Part shown: one piece after another, positions 15,733 to 24,304 of the stretch | How positions within the stretch are numbered: position 1 is the first letter of the stretch | Layout of the letters: each line of letters opens with the position of its first letter | Assembly: GCA_963702955.1 (NCBI GenBank) | Contig: OY969774.1 | Coordinates: forward strand, 1,116,001-1,180,000 | DNA: 64,000 nucleotides | Source: VRUE01 sp963702955 | GTDB taxonomy: Bacteria; Actinomycetota; Thermoleophilia; Solirubrobacterales; 70-9 | Direction of reading: 5' to 3' | Notes under the pieces: generated by a model | Told to the model about the DNA's origin: nothing | Seen by the model: the letters and a program-made list of their open reading frames with translations, nothing else | The model's database searches: none | Made by a program: the position numbers and the translations under genes

Positions 15733-16990
15733 CGTCGCGCTCTTCCGGCTCTGGAGCGAGCCGCGCGGGCGGGCGCGGGAGAGATTGCTCCTCCACCTGC
15801 CGGCGACGCTGGAGTGGCCGCTGGGGGCGTTCGGCGTCCTCGTCTTCGCGGCGGTCGTCGTCGCGGGGCTGTGGGGCGCCCAGGACTTCACCTCGAACCT
15901 GGCGCCGACCTTCGTCTACGTCGTCCTCTGGGTGGGGGTGCCGATCGCCAGCTTCTTCGTCGGCGACCTCTTCCGGCCGTTGAACCCGTGGCGGGCGGTG
16001 GCCCGCCTGACGGCGGGGCTGCTGCGCCTGGCCGGCCGCGAGGCGCGCCCGCTGGCCGGCGCCTACCCGCCGCGGCTCGGCCGCCGGCCCGCCGCCGTCA
16101 CCCTGGCTGCCTTCGCCTGGCTCGAGCTGGTCTACCCGAGCAAGGACGACCCGAGCCTGCTCGGAGCGCTGGCGCTCGTCTACGCCGCCGTCCAGCTCGC
16201 CGGCATGGCCTGCTTCGGGATCGAGGAATGGACGCGCCGCGGCGACGGCTTCTCGGTCTACTTCGGGTTCATCGCCCTGCTGGCGCCGCTGCGCTGGAGC
16301 GAGGGCCGGCTCTACCTGCGCTGGCCGCTGCTCGGCGCCCGCGAGCTCGACGTCTTGCCGGGCACCGCGGCCGTCCTCTGCGTCCTGATCGGCTCGACCA
16401 GCTTCGACGGCTTCTCCAACGGGGAGCTCTGGTACAAGATCGCGCCGCCGCTGCAGCGGTTCTTCGAGCACCTCGGCTTCACCGCGATCGGCGGCTTCGA
16501 GGCGGAGGGGACGCTGGGGCTGATCTTCTGGATCCTCTTCGTGGCCGGCATCTACAACCTCGGCATCTACGGGATGTCGCGAGCGGTCGGCGGCGACCGG
16601 CGTCGCCTGCGAGGCGAGTTCCTGCACACGCTGCTGCCGATCGCCTTCGGCTACATGCTCGCCCACTACTTCTCGCTGCTCGTCCTGCAGGGGCAGGCGG
16701 TGACCTACCTGATCTCCGACCCGCTCGGCCAGGGAAGCGACTACTTCGGGACCTCCAACTTCCTCGTCAACTACAACCTGATCTCCTTCGCCGCGATCTG
16801 GTACGTGCAGATCGCGGCGATCGTCGCCGGCCACGTCGGCGGCCTCGTCCTCTCACACGACCGCGGCCTGGTCTCGTTCCGCTCGCCGCGGGACTCGGTT
16901 CGTGCCCAGCACTGGATGCTGATCGTGATGGTCGGCTTCACCTGCCTCGCCCTCTGGATCCTCTCGGCGGTGACCACGGCGACCGTCTGA
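15563..16990 (+). CDS. Large membrane protein of the copper cluster (FedB-like name in databases)
   Basis: A 475-residue protein with a signal peptide ending ATASA before His30 (HGIVGRADLPIP) and about 12 helices. Proteins of this look are, from memory, labelled fenitrothion hydrolase (FedB-like) in databases; I regard that label as weak. The mature chain would start with His, as in CopC and YcnI of the same cluster. Before the insertion it lay divergent from sco1, which supports a copper or oxidase-related role. The -10 TATCCT lies 8 nt upstream of ATG. The actual biochemical role is unknown. Confidence 0.75.
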   Translation: MTLRLGRRALVPIGLLGLVALAQPATASAHGIVGRADLPIPSWLFAWAAAIVMVISFVALFRLWSEPRGRARERLLLHLPATLEWPLGAFGVLVFAAVVVAGLWGAQDFTSNLAPTFVYVVLWVGVPIASFFVGDLFRPLNPWRAVARLTAGLLRLAGREARPLAGAYPPRLGRRPAAVTLAAFAWLELVYPSKDDPSLLGALALVYAAVQLAGMACFGIEEWTRRGDGFSVYFGFIALLAPLRWSEGRLYLRWPLLGARELDVLPGTAAVLCVLIGSTSFDGFSNGELWYKIAPPLQRFFEHLGFTAIGGFEAEGTLGLIFWILFVAGIYNLGIYGMSRAVGGDRRRLRGEFLHTLLPIAFGYMLAHYFSLLVLQGQAVTYLISDPLGQGSDYFGTSNFLVNYNLISFAAIWYVQIAAIVAGHVGGLVLSHDRGLVSFRSPRDSVRAQHWMLIVMVGFTCLALWILSAVTTATV

Positions 16991-17012
16991 CGGCGAGGAG
17001 CGAGCGATCGGA

Positions 17013-17663
17013 TCAGCGGGCCTGCCGGGTCTGCCGATCTCGCAGCTCGACCAGCGCCAGCGCCAGCGCGACCGGCACCGTAGCGGGCAGCGTGTCGACC
17101 GCGAAGAAGAGCAGGTCGAGGGCCAGGGCGAAGATCGCCACCAGCCAAGCCGCGCGCAGCTGGATGCGGCGCGAGCCGGCCAGGAGGCAGCCGAGGGTGG
17201 CGGCTACGAAGAGGTCGCCGAAGCCCATGACCGCCGCGCCGAAGTGGACCGCCTGCAGGCGCGGCAGGCCGGCCGGGGCGGCGGCGGTGAGGACGGCGTT
17301 CGGGCCCTGCAGCAGTTCGGTGGCGACGAACCAGGTGTCGACCACGGCCATCGCGTAGATCCCGAGCTTCAACCAGGCGGCGGGGGCGACGGCGACCAGC
17401 AGCCGGCCGAGGCCGACGCAGCCGAGCGCGGTCAGCGCCGTCGCCGCGGTCTCGCCGGCGAGCGAGCCGGACCCGGCCCAGGCAAGCGCGAACAGCGGCA
17501 CGACGGCGAGCGCCCAGGCGGGCCGGCCGCCGCGGACCAGCCGGCCGAGTGCCAGGGCCGCGAACGGCGGCACGGCGACCAGCGCCAGCCAGGAGAGCAC
17601 CGTCGCCGATTCCCCCCAGAGGGCAACGATCCCGATCACGACGACGATCGAGAGCGCCGGCAC
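17013..17663 (-). CDS. Membrane protein downstream of guaA, start uncertain
   Basis: At least 216 residues with about seven helices; no family recognised. The earliest ordinary start is GTG 17663. However, the frame stays open upstream to 17843 and encodes a convincing extra helix (SIAILGLLQAALVAL at about 17720-17765) without any ATG, GTG or TTG. Either a rare start is used near the guaA stop (17785) or the gene has lost its start. It converges on the 15563 gene. Confidence 0.65.
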   Translation of the reverse strand: MPALSIVVVIGIVALWGESATVLSWLALVAVPPFAALALGRLVRGGRPAWALAVVPLFALAWAGSGSLAGETAATALTALGCVGLGRLLVAVAPAAWLKLGIYAMAVVDTWFVATELLQGPNAVLTAAAPAGLPRLQAVHFGAAVMGFGDLFVAATLGCLLAGSRRIQLRAAWLVAIFALALDLLFFAVDTLPATVPVALALALVELRDRQTRQAR

Positions 17664-17784
17664 CAGCGCCCACCAGGGGTTGCGGAAGCCGTCCAGCCAG
17701 TCGAGCCGCCGAGCCCGCGGCAGCGCAACCAGCGCCGCCTGCAGCAGGCCGAGGATCGCTATCGAGACGGCGAAGGAGGGCGAG

Positions 17785-19371
17785 CTACTCCCACTCGATC
17801 GTGGCCGGCGGCTTCGATGAGATGTCCAAAGCCACTCGATTCACGTCTCTTATCTCGTTGATGATCCGGTTGGAGACTCGCTCCAGCAGGTCGTAGGGCA
17901 GGCGCGCCCAGTCGGCGGTCATCGCGTCGTCGGAGGTGACGGCGCGGATCACGATCGGGTAGGCGTAGGTGCGGCCGTCGCCCTGGACTCCCACCGAGCG
18001 GACGACCGGCAGCACGCAGAACGACTGCCAGAGCTGCCGGTACAGCTCGGCGGCGCGGACCTCCTCCTGCAGGATCGCGTCGGCGGCGCGGAGGATGTCG
18101 AGCCGCTCGCGGTTGACCTCGCCGCCGACGATGCGGATCGCCAGTCCCGGCCCGGGGAAGGGCTGGCGCCAGACCATCCGCTCCGGCAGCCCCAGCTCGG
18201 CGCCGACCGCCCGCACCTCGTCCTTGAACAGCATCCGCAGCGGCTCGACCAGCTCGAACTCGAGGTCCTCGGGCAGGCCGCCGACGTTGTGGTGGGACTT
18301 GATCGTCGCCGCGTGGTCGCTGCCGCCGGACTCGATCACGTCCGAGTAGAGCGTCCCCTGCACGAGGTAGGCGGCGTCCTCGAGCTTCGCCGCCTCCTCC
18401 TCGAAGACGCGGATGAACTCCTCGCCGATGATCTTGCGCTTGCGCTCCGGCTCGTCCTCGCCGGCCAGCCGGGCGAGGAACCGCTCCTCGGCCTCGACGT
18501 GGACCAGCGGGATGCCGAACTGCTCGAAGGCCGCGACCACCTGCTCCGCCTCGTTCAGCCGCATCAGGCCGTGGTCGACGAAGACGCAGGTCAGCTTCTC
18601 CCCCACCGCGCGGTGGACGAGCAGCGCCGCGACCGAGGAATCGACGCCGCCGGAGAGGCCGCAGATCACCCGGCCCTCGCCGACCTGGGCGCGAATCGCC
18701 TCGACCTGCTCGGCGATCACCGACTGCGGCGACCACTCCTGCTCGCAGCCGGCGATCTCACGCAGGAAGCGGGTCAGGACCTCGGTGCCGTAGGGCGTGT
18801 GGACGACCTCGGGGTGGAACTGGATGCCGTAGAGGCCGCGGTCGGGCGCCTCGCAGGCGGCGACCGGCGAGGTCGGCGTCGAGGCGAGAGCGACGAAGCC
18901 GGGCGGCGGCTCGAAGACGGTGTCGCGGTGGCTCATCCAGCAGCTCTGCTCCTCCGGCAGGCCGCCGAGCAGCTTGCCGCCGGCGTTGCGCAGGGTCAGC
19001 TCGGCCCGCCCGAACTCGCCCGACTCGGCGCCTTCGACCTTCCCCCCCAGCGCCTGCACCATCGCCTGCATCCCGTAACAGATCCCCAGCATCGGAATCC
19101 CCAAATCGAGCAGATCGGTAGGAAACGCCGGCGCCCCCGGCTCGTACACGGAAGCCGGCCCGCCCGAGAGGATCAAGCCTTTCGGCGCCCGCCCCTTGAT
19201 CTCCTCAGCCGAAACCGTCGCCGGCAGCAGCTCGGCGAACACCCCACATTCCCGAATTCGCCGCGCAATGAGCTGCGAGTACTGGCCCCCGAAGTCGAGG
19301 ACGAGCACCTCCTCGGAGGCCTGGGCCGGCGCCGCGGTGGCGCCGGCCTCAGTCGTCGGCGACTCCAACAC
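17785..19371 (-). CDS. guaA: GMP synthase (glutamine-hydrolysing)
   Basis: This enzyme converts XMP to GMP with glutamine and ATP. The 528-residue protein has the class-I amidotransferase domain (Cys98 in GICYGMQ, then FHPEVVH), the ATP-pyrophosphatase P-loop LSGGVDSSVAA near residue 240 and the C-terminal dimerisation domain ending PPATIEWE. The GTG 19371 start overlaps the guaB3 end by 23 nt, so guaB3 and guaA are coupled and IMP-to-GMP steps are encoded together. Confidence 0.97.
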   Translation of the reverse strand: MLESPTTEAGATAAPAQASEEVLVLDFGGQYSQLIARRIRECGVFAELLPATVSAEEIKGRAPKGLILSGGPASVYEPGAPAFPTDLLDLGIPMLGICYGMQAMVQALGGKVEGAESGEFGRAELTLRNAGGKLLGGLPEEQSCWMSHRDTVFEPPPGFVALASTPTSPVAACEAPDRGLYGIQFHPEVVHTPYGTEVLTRFLREIAGCEQEWSPQSVIAEQVEAIRAQVGEGRVICGLSGGVDSSVAALLVHRAVGEKLTCVFVDHGLMRLNEAEQVVAAFEQFGIPLVHVEAEERFLARLAGEDEPERKRKIIGEEFIRVFEEEAAKLEDAAYLVQGTLYSDVIESGGSDHAATIKSHHNVGGLPEDLEFELVEPLRMLFKDEVRAVGAELGLPERMVWRQPFPGPGLAIRIVGGEVNRERLDILRAADAILQEEVRAAELYRQLWQSFCVLPVVRSVGVQGDGRTYAYPIVIRAVTSDDAMTADWARLPYDLLERVSNRIINEIRDVNRVALDISSKPPATIEWE

Positions 19372-20554
19372 CGGCGGAGACCGCCGCGCGACCGTTCGAC
19401 CCCATCCCCACCGATTGCTCGTTCTGCAGCTTCTTCCCCTCGCTCTGCAGCGCCGGCGCGACCATCACCTCGGCCCGCTGGAAGGAGCGGATGTCCTCGT
19501 AGCCGGTCGTCGCCATCGAGGTTTTCAGCGCCCCCATGATGTTGAAGGTGCCGTCGTTCTCCTGAGCGGGGCCGAGCAGGATCTCCTCCATCGTCCCGTC
19601 CTGCTTGGTCGAGACCCGGGTGCCGCGCGGCAGCGAGGGGTGGAAGGTCGCCATACCCCAGTGGAAGCCGCGGCCGGGGGCCTCCTTGGCGCGGGCCAGC
19701 GGCGAGCCGACCATCACCGCGTCGGCGCCGACCGCGATCGCCTTGGAGACGTCGCCGCCGGTGCGCATGCCGCCGTCGGCGATCACGTTGACGTACTCGC
19801 CGGTCTCCAGCATGTGCTGGGCACGGGCGGCGGCGACGTCGGCGATCGCGGTCGCCTGCGGGACGCCGATCCCGAGCACGCCGCGGGTCGTGCAGGCGGC
19901 GCCGGGGCCGACCCCGACGAGGACGCCGACCGCGCCGGTCCGCATCAGGTGCAGGCCGGTCGAGTAGGAGGCGCAGCCGCCGACCACCGTCGGCACCGGG
20001 ACTTCGGCGATGAACTCCTTCAGGTTGAGCGGCTCGACCGTGGTCGAGACGTGTTCGGCGGAGATCACCGTGCCCTGGATGACGAGGATGTCGATCCCGG
20101 CCTCGACCGCGATCTCGTAGTGCTCGCGCACCTTCTGCGGCGTCAACGAGCCGCAGGCGACGGCGCCGCGATCCTTGATCTCGGCCACCCGCTGCCCGAT
20201 CAGCTCCGGCTTGACCGGCTCGGCGTAGATCTCCTGCATGATCCGCGTCGCCAGGTGCTTCGGCGCGGCGGCGATCTTCTCCAGCTGCTCCTCGGCGTTC
20301 TCGAAGCGGGTCCAGATCCCCTCCAGGTTGAGCACCCCGAGGCCGCCCAGCTGGTTGACGAGGATCGCCGTCTCCGGGCTCACCACCCCGTCCATCGCCG
20401 AGGCGACGAGCGGCAGCTCGAAGCGGTACGGGCCGAGGGTCCAGCTGATGTCTATGTCGTCGGGATCGCGGGTGCGGCGCGACGGAACGATCGCGATGTC
20501 GTCGAATCCGTAAGCGCGCCTCCCCTTCTTGCCGCGACCGATGTCGATCTCCAA
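19349..20554 (-). CDS. guaB3: GuaB3-family IMP dehydrogenase-like protein
   Basis: A 401-residue TIM-barrel protein of the IMPDH/GMP reductase family with the catalytic cysteine loop GVGPGAACTTRGVLGIGVPQ (IMPDH has GSICTTR) and the phosphate-binding ADGGMRTGGDVSKAIA. CBS domains are absent. This matches the actinobacterial GuaB3 subgroup, whose exact activity is less defined than that of GuaB2. It precedes guaA in the operon, arguing for IMP oxidation or a related purine step. The upstream gene is pfkB, 39 nt away. Confidence 0.9.
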   Translation of the reverse strand: MEIDIGRGKKGRRAYGFDDIAIVPSRRTRDPDDIDISWTLGPYRFELPLVASAMDGVVSPETAILVNQLGGLGVLNLEGIWTRFENAEEQLEKIAAAPKHLATRIMQEIYAEPVKPELIGQRVAEIKDRGAVACGSLTPQKVREHYEIAVEAGIDILVIQGTVISAEHVSTTVEPLNLKEFIAEVPVPTVVGGCASYSTGLHLMRTGAVGVLVGVGPGAACTTRGVLGIGVPQATAIADVAAARAQHMLETGEYVNVIADGGMRTGGDVSKAIAVGADAVMVGSPLARAKEAPGRGFHWGMATFHPSLPRGTRVSTKQDGTMEEILLGPAQENDGTFNIMGALKTSMATTGYEDIRSFQRAEVMVAPALQSEGKKLQNEQSVGMGSNGRAAVSAGVGVADD

Positions 20555-20593
20555 ATCGATCCTCCAGAGAAGGTGGTGGCTTGAGCAGTCAGC

Positions 20594-21550
20594 CTACACT
20601 TCCGCATGGACCTCCAGATCGCGCACCTCGACCTCGTCGAGCAGGCGCTCGACCCCGCGGCGGTCAACGGTACCGGCGCCGAAGTGCTGGGTCAACTCGG
20701 CGCCGGCGGCGACGCCGTAGGCGAGGCACTCCTCCGGCTCGCGGCCGTCGTAGAGGGCGGCGGCGTAGCCGGCGAGGAAGGCGTCGCCCGATCCGACCGT
20801 CGAGACCGGTTCCAGCGAGCGGGTGCGGACCTCGACCACGCGCCGCTCGGAGCCGCTGCCGACCACCGCGACGCAGCCGTCGGGCCGCGTGATCGCAGCT
20901 TCACCGGCGCCCAGCCGGACCAGCTCGCCCAGCCCGTGGACGAGGTCGTCGCGATCGGCGAACTCCTGGCCGACCAGCTCCTCGGCCTCGCCCTCGTTCG
21001 GGGTGACGATCGAGGCGCCGGCTCGCAGGCCGGCGAGCATCGGCTCCCCCTCGGAGTCGAGGATCGTCGTCACGCCGCGCTCGCGCAGCTCGCCGACCAG
21101 GCGCGCGTAGATGTCCTCGCCCGCTCCCGGGGGCAGGCTGCCGGCGAGGACACAGATCCGCGCCCCCGCGGCGAGGTAGCCGAGGCGCTCGACGAAGCGC
21201 TCGACCTCCTCGGCGCTGACCGCCGGGCCGCGCTCGTTGATCTCGGTCTGCTCGCCCGAGGTCGGATCGATCACCGCCATGTTGATCCGCGTCTCGCCGG
21301 CGATCCAGGTGAAGTCGGTGAGGATCGCCTCGCGCCGCAGCTGCTCGAGCACCCGGTTGCCGGTCGGCCCGCCGGCGAAGCCGGCGGCGATCACCGGGCG
21401 GCCGAGCAGGCGCAGCGCCCGGGCGACGTTGATGCCCTTGCCGCCGGCGACGGTGCGGCTCTCGACCGCGCGGTGGCGCCGGCCGAGGCGGAAGTTCGGG
21501 ACCGCGACCGTGCGGTCGCTGGCCGCGTTGAGGGTGACCGTGAGGATCAT
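20594..21550 (-). CDS. PfkB-family 1-phosphofructokinase-type sugar kinase
   Basis: A 318-residue kinase of the PfkB family. It has the N-terminal GGKGINVARALRLLG motif, ERGPAVS, LAGSLPPGA and the catalytic VSTVGSGDAFLAGYAAAL near the end. The pattern TLNAASDRTV at the start and the absence of ribokinase-specific residues fit 1-phosphofructokinase or tagatose-6-phosphate kinase. No PTS gene is adjacent. ATG 21550 overlaps the carboxypeptidase stop as ATGA. Confidence 0.9.
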   Translation of the reverse strand: MILTVTLNAASDRTVAVPNFRLGRRHRAVESRTVAGGKGINVARALRLLGRPVIAAGFAGGPTGNRVLEQLRREAILTDFTWIAGETRINMAVIDPTSGEQTEINERGPAVSAEEVERFVERLGYLAAGARICVLAGSLPPGAGEDIYARLVGELRERGVTTILDSEGEPMLAGLRAGASIVTPNEGEAEELVGQEFADRDDLVHGLGELVRLGAGEAAITRPDGCVAVVGSGSERRVVEVRTRSLEPVSTVGSGDAFLAGYAAALYDGREPEECLAYGVAAGAELTQHFGAGTVDRRGVERLLDEVEVRDLEVHAEV

Positions 21551-22734
21551 CGCCGGAAGCGCCTGATTACGAGGCTCACGAGGACCAGTATCCCTAACAG
21601 GGCGAGCGCGATCCACACGGCGTTGTCTTCGGCGAAGCTGCGGGCGCGATCCCAGGCGCTCGCCTTCCCCACCGCGCGGGCGGCGCGCAGCGGGACGATC
21701 CCGTCCGGCAAGCCGTCGACGCGGACGATCGCCCGGCCGAGGACGGCGCCGCGGCGGATCGGTCCTTCGACCTGGCCCGGCGCCCGCACCGCGACTTCGA
21801 CCCGCTCGCCCCGCCGCACCCCGGCGGCAACGCTGTGCGCTGCCCGCAGCGGCAGCTCGCCGCCCTGGTAGCGGATCGACGGGCGCGCCGGCACCTGGCC
21901 GGCGTGAACCGGGACCCGCCTGCGGTACTGCGAGAAGCCGTATTCGAGCAGCCGCAGGGTGTCGTCGAAGCGGTCTTCGTCGGTTTCCGCGCCGACCACC
22001 GCGGCGATCAGCTCGACCCCCTTGCGGCGACCGGAGCCGACCAGCACGTAGCGGGCCCCGAAGGTGTGCCCGGTCTTGACCCCGTTGACCCAGGGCGCCA
22101 GGTCGAGCAGTTCGTCGATCGTCTCGATCCGCCGCCGCGGATGGACGCTGCGCAGCATGGCCTGCTTCGAGTCGGCGATCTTGGCGAAGACCGGGATCTG
22201 CAGCAGGCGCCGGGCCAGCGCCGCCAGGTCGGCGGCGCTGGAGTGGTTGCCGCGCTGGTCGAGGCCGATCGGGTTCGCGTAGTGGGTGTTCGCGAGGCCG
22301 AGCGCCGCCGCATAGCGGTTCATCTGGCGGACGAAGCCGGCCTCCGAGCCGCCGGCGGCCCGGGCGAGGTCGTAGGCGGCGTCGTTGCCGCTGCGCAGGA
22401 TCAGCCCATAGAGCAGGTCGCGGACGCTGATCCGCTGGCCCGGGCGCAGGTTGAGCAGCGACTCGCCGTAGGTGGGGACGTAGGGAGCGGCGCGGACGAT
22501 CCTCTCGAGCGGCAGCTCGTGCAGCACGACCCAGGCGGTCATCAGCTTGGTCGTGCTGGCGACCGGCAGGCGGCGGGCCGCCGCGTGGGAGGCCAGCACT
22601 TCGCCGCTGCGGGCGTCGATCAGCGCCCAGGCACGGGCGTCGAGGTCGGGGGGGCGTTCGGCGGCCCGCGCCGCGGCCGGGACGGTGGCCAGCAACACCG
22701 CGGCGAGCACGGCGGCCGGCCGGGCCGCCCTCAC
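21547..22734 (-). CDS. D-alanyl-D-alanine carboxypeptidase (penicillin-binding protein)
   Basis: A 395-residue serine peptidase of the S11 family that trims peptidoglycan stem peptides. It has a signal peptide, the SxxK motif in ASTTKLMTAWVVL, SGN in SGNDAAYDLARA and KTG in VKTGHTFG. A C-terminal domain precedes a membrane anchor (VWIALALLGILVLVSLVI) and a basic end. It is coupled by ATGA both to the LysM gene before it and to pfkB after it. Confidence 0.94.
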   Translation of the reverse strand: MRAARPAAVLAAVLLATVPAAARAAERPPDLDARAWALIDARSGEVLASHAAARRLPVASTTKLMTAWVVLHELPLERIVRAAPYVPTYGESLLNLRPGQRISVRDLLYGLILRSGNDAAYDLARAAGGSEAGFVRQMNRYAAALGLANTHYANPIGLDQRGNHSSAADLAALARRLLQIPVFAKIADSKQAMLRSVHPRRRIETIDELLDLAPWVNGVKTGHTFGARYVLVGSGRRKGVELIAAVVGAETDEDRFDDTLRLLEYGFSQYRRRVPVHAGQVPARPSIRYQGGELPLRAAHSVAAGVRRGERVEVAVRAPGQVEGPIRRGAVLGRAIVRVDGLPDGIVPLRAARAVGKASAWDRARSFAEDNAVWIALALLGILVLVSLVIRRFRR

Positions 22735-23051
22735 CGCAGCTTCAGCGTTTCTCCGGAGATCAGGATCTGCGGATCGACGCCGGGGTTGAGCGCCCGGATG
22801 CGGGCGACCGGGACGCCCGTCTTGCGGGCGATCGAGGTCAGGGTGTCGCCGTATTCGACGACGTAGGCCTTCGCGGCGGGGCGGCTGTCGCCGCCGCTGT
22901 GCTTGGCGGCATGGTTGCCGCCGCCGTTGCCGGAGCCGCTGTCGCCGCCGCCGCCGAGCGAGGTGGCGATCACCACGACCACGACGACGAAGCCGCAGAG
23001 GACCGCGACCGCGGCGAGCACCCGAGCTGGGGCTGAGGAGCGCTTTCTCAT
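22731..23051 (-). CDS. Membrane-anchored LysM protein
   Basis: A 106-residue protein with an N-terminal helix (AAVAVLCGFVVVVVVIATSL), a Gly/Ser-rich linker and a C-terminal LysM domain (YVVEYGDTLTSIARKTGVP, then IRALNPGVDPQILISGETL). LysM domains bind peptidoglycan. ATGA overlaps link it to pyrF upstream and to the carboxypeptidase downstream, so it is likely a cell-wall partner of that enzyme. Confidence 0.9.
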   Translation of the reverse strand: MRKRSSAPARVLAAVAVLCGFVVVVVVIATSLGGGGDSGSGNGGGNHAAKHSGGDSRPAAKAYVVEYGDTLTSIARKTGVPVARIRALNPGVDPQILISGETLKLR

Positions 23052-23932
23052 GACACCTCCCAGACCGCCGCCCGGAGGCGCTCCGCTGCCGCCGCGGGAT
23101 CGGGGTCCGCGGAAATGCTACGCGAGGCGGCGATCAGCGCGGCGGCTCGGCCCGGGGCGAAGGCGGCGCCGAGCTGCTCCGGGCGCCCGCCCTGGGCGCC
23201 GACCCCGGGGATGAGGAAGACCGAGCGTGGCATCAGCTCGCGCAGGCGGGCGATGTGCTCGGGCTCGGTGGCGCCGACGACGGCACCCATTCCGCTCAGG
23301 CCGGCCTTTCCCGCCAGCCGGGGGGCGAGCCCGTCGACGAGCTCCGCCAGCCGCTCGTGCAGAGGCCGCTCGGGCGCCGGCAGGTCCTCGACGTCGGCGG
23401 CGCCGGGATTGCTGGTGCGGACCAGGGCGAAGACGCCGGCCCCGGCTGCCTCCGCGGCGGCGACGAGCGGCTCCAGCGCGTCGAGCCCGAGCAGCGGGTT
23501 GGCGGTGAAGGCGTCGGCGCCGAGCCCCGCGACCGGCCCCCAGGGCGTCGGCGTCTCGCCGACCAGCGCCTGCGCGTAGGCGGCGGCGGTGACCGGCACG
23601 TCGCCGCGCTTGCCGTCGGCGATCGTCAGCAGGCCGGCGTCGGCCGCTGCGGCCCGCACCTCGGCCAGCGCCGCCCAGCCCGGCGCGCCGAGCCGCTCGA
23701 AGCAGGCGAGCTGGGGCTTGACCGCGACGCAGGCCGGTCCGGCCTGCTCGATCAGCCGCCGGCAGTGGACGGCTACAGCGGCGCCCGCCCGCTCGGCGGG
23801 CGACCCGGAGGCCCCCACCGGATCGAGATCCGGTGGAAGCTTGGCGGGGTCGGGGTCGAGGCCGAGGCAGATCTGACTGCGGCGCTCTTCGACGAGCGCC
23901 GCGAGCCGATCCGAGAAGGGCTCTAGGTTCAG
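23048..23932 (-). CDS. pyrF: Orotidine-5'-phosphate decarboxylase (type 2), probable CTG start
   Basis: This enzyme makes UMP from OMP. The 294-residue chain has the type-2 PyrF features: QICLGLDPDPAKLP near residue 20, VKPQLACFERLG, and the catalytic IADGKRGDVPVTAAAYA. The frame is open from 23932, where CTG overlaps the hup stop as CTGA, and no ATG, GTG or TTG lies before the essential first strand. A caller limited to normal starts would begin at 23818 and remove it. I therefore annotate CTG 23932. It is operon-coupled to hup and to LysM (ATGA). Confidence 0.9.
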   Translation of the reverse strand: MNLEPFSDRLAALVEERRSQICLGLDPDPAKLPPDLDPVGASGSPAERAGAAVAVHCRRLIEQAGPACVAVKPQLACFERLGAPGWAALAEVRAAAADAGLLTIADGKRGDVPVTAAAYAQALVGETPTPWGPVAGLGADAFTANPLLGLDALEPLVAAAEAAGAGVFALVRTSNPGAADVEDLPAPERPLHERLAELVDGLAPRLAGKAGLSGMGAVVGATEPEHIARLRELMPRSVFLIPGVGAQGGRPEQLGAAFAPGRAAALIAASRSISADPDPAAAAERLRAAVWEVS

Positions 23933-24207
23933 CCCTTGACCTTGGCCTTCAGCGCCGATCCGGCGGAGAAGCGCGGCACCCTGCCGCCCGGGATGGTGAT
24001 CCGTTCGCCGGTGCGCGGGTTGACGCCCTGGCGGGGCCCGCGCTCGGCGACGTGGAATTTGCCGAAGCCGGTGAAGCTGACTTCGCCACCGCCGCTCAGC
24101 GTGTCGGTGATCGTGTCGAGCACGGCGTCGACCGCGTCGCTCGCGGCCTTCTTGCTGCCTACCCGCTCGTCAGCTGCCAGTTGGTCCAGAAACTCAGCCT
24201 TGGTCAC
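23929..24207 (-). CDS. hup: HU-family histone-like DNA-binding protein
   Basis: A 92-residue HU protein: MTKAEFLDQLAADERVGSKK at the start, the GGEVSFTGFGKFHV core and the DNA-binding arm RGPRQGVNPRTGERITIPGG, with proline for DNA bending. It coats and bends DNA in the nucleoid. It is first in an operon that runs to guaA. The 97 nt upstream to 24304 hold its promoter region and nothing else I can define. Confidence 0.96.
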   Translation of the reverse strand: MTKAEFLDQLAADERVGSKKAASDAVDAVLDTITDTLSGGGEVSFTGFGKFHVAERGPRQGVNPRTGERITIPGGRVPRFSAGSALKAKVKG

Positions 24208-24304
24208 GTCGATGCTCCTCCGTCGTCGTTGAGGTCGGGCGGCAATCTAACAGCGCGCGCGGGCGTAAGGCGCGCCTGCGGCGGTGCCGGGCCGGATCGA
24301 AGGC

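Noticed and set aside
15563..16990. Fenitrothion hydrolase activity
   Set aside because: The name is recalled from automatic annotation only. No hydrolase motif is visible and the gene context is copper handling.
20581..20611. Plus-strand promoter TACACT followed by ATG at 20605
   Set aside because: The frame that follows is antisense to pfkB and has no protein features.
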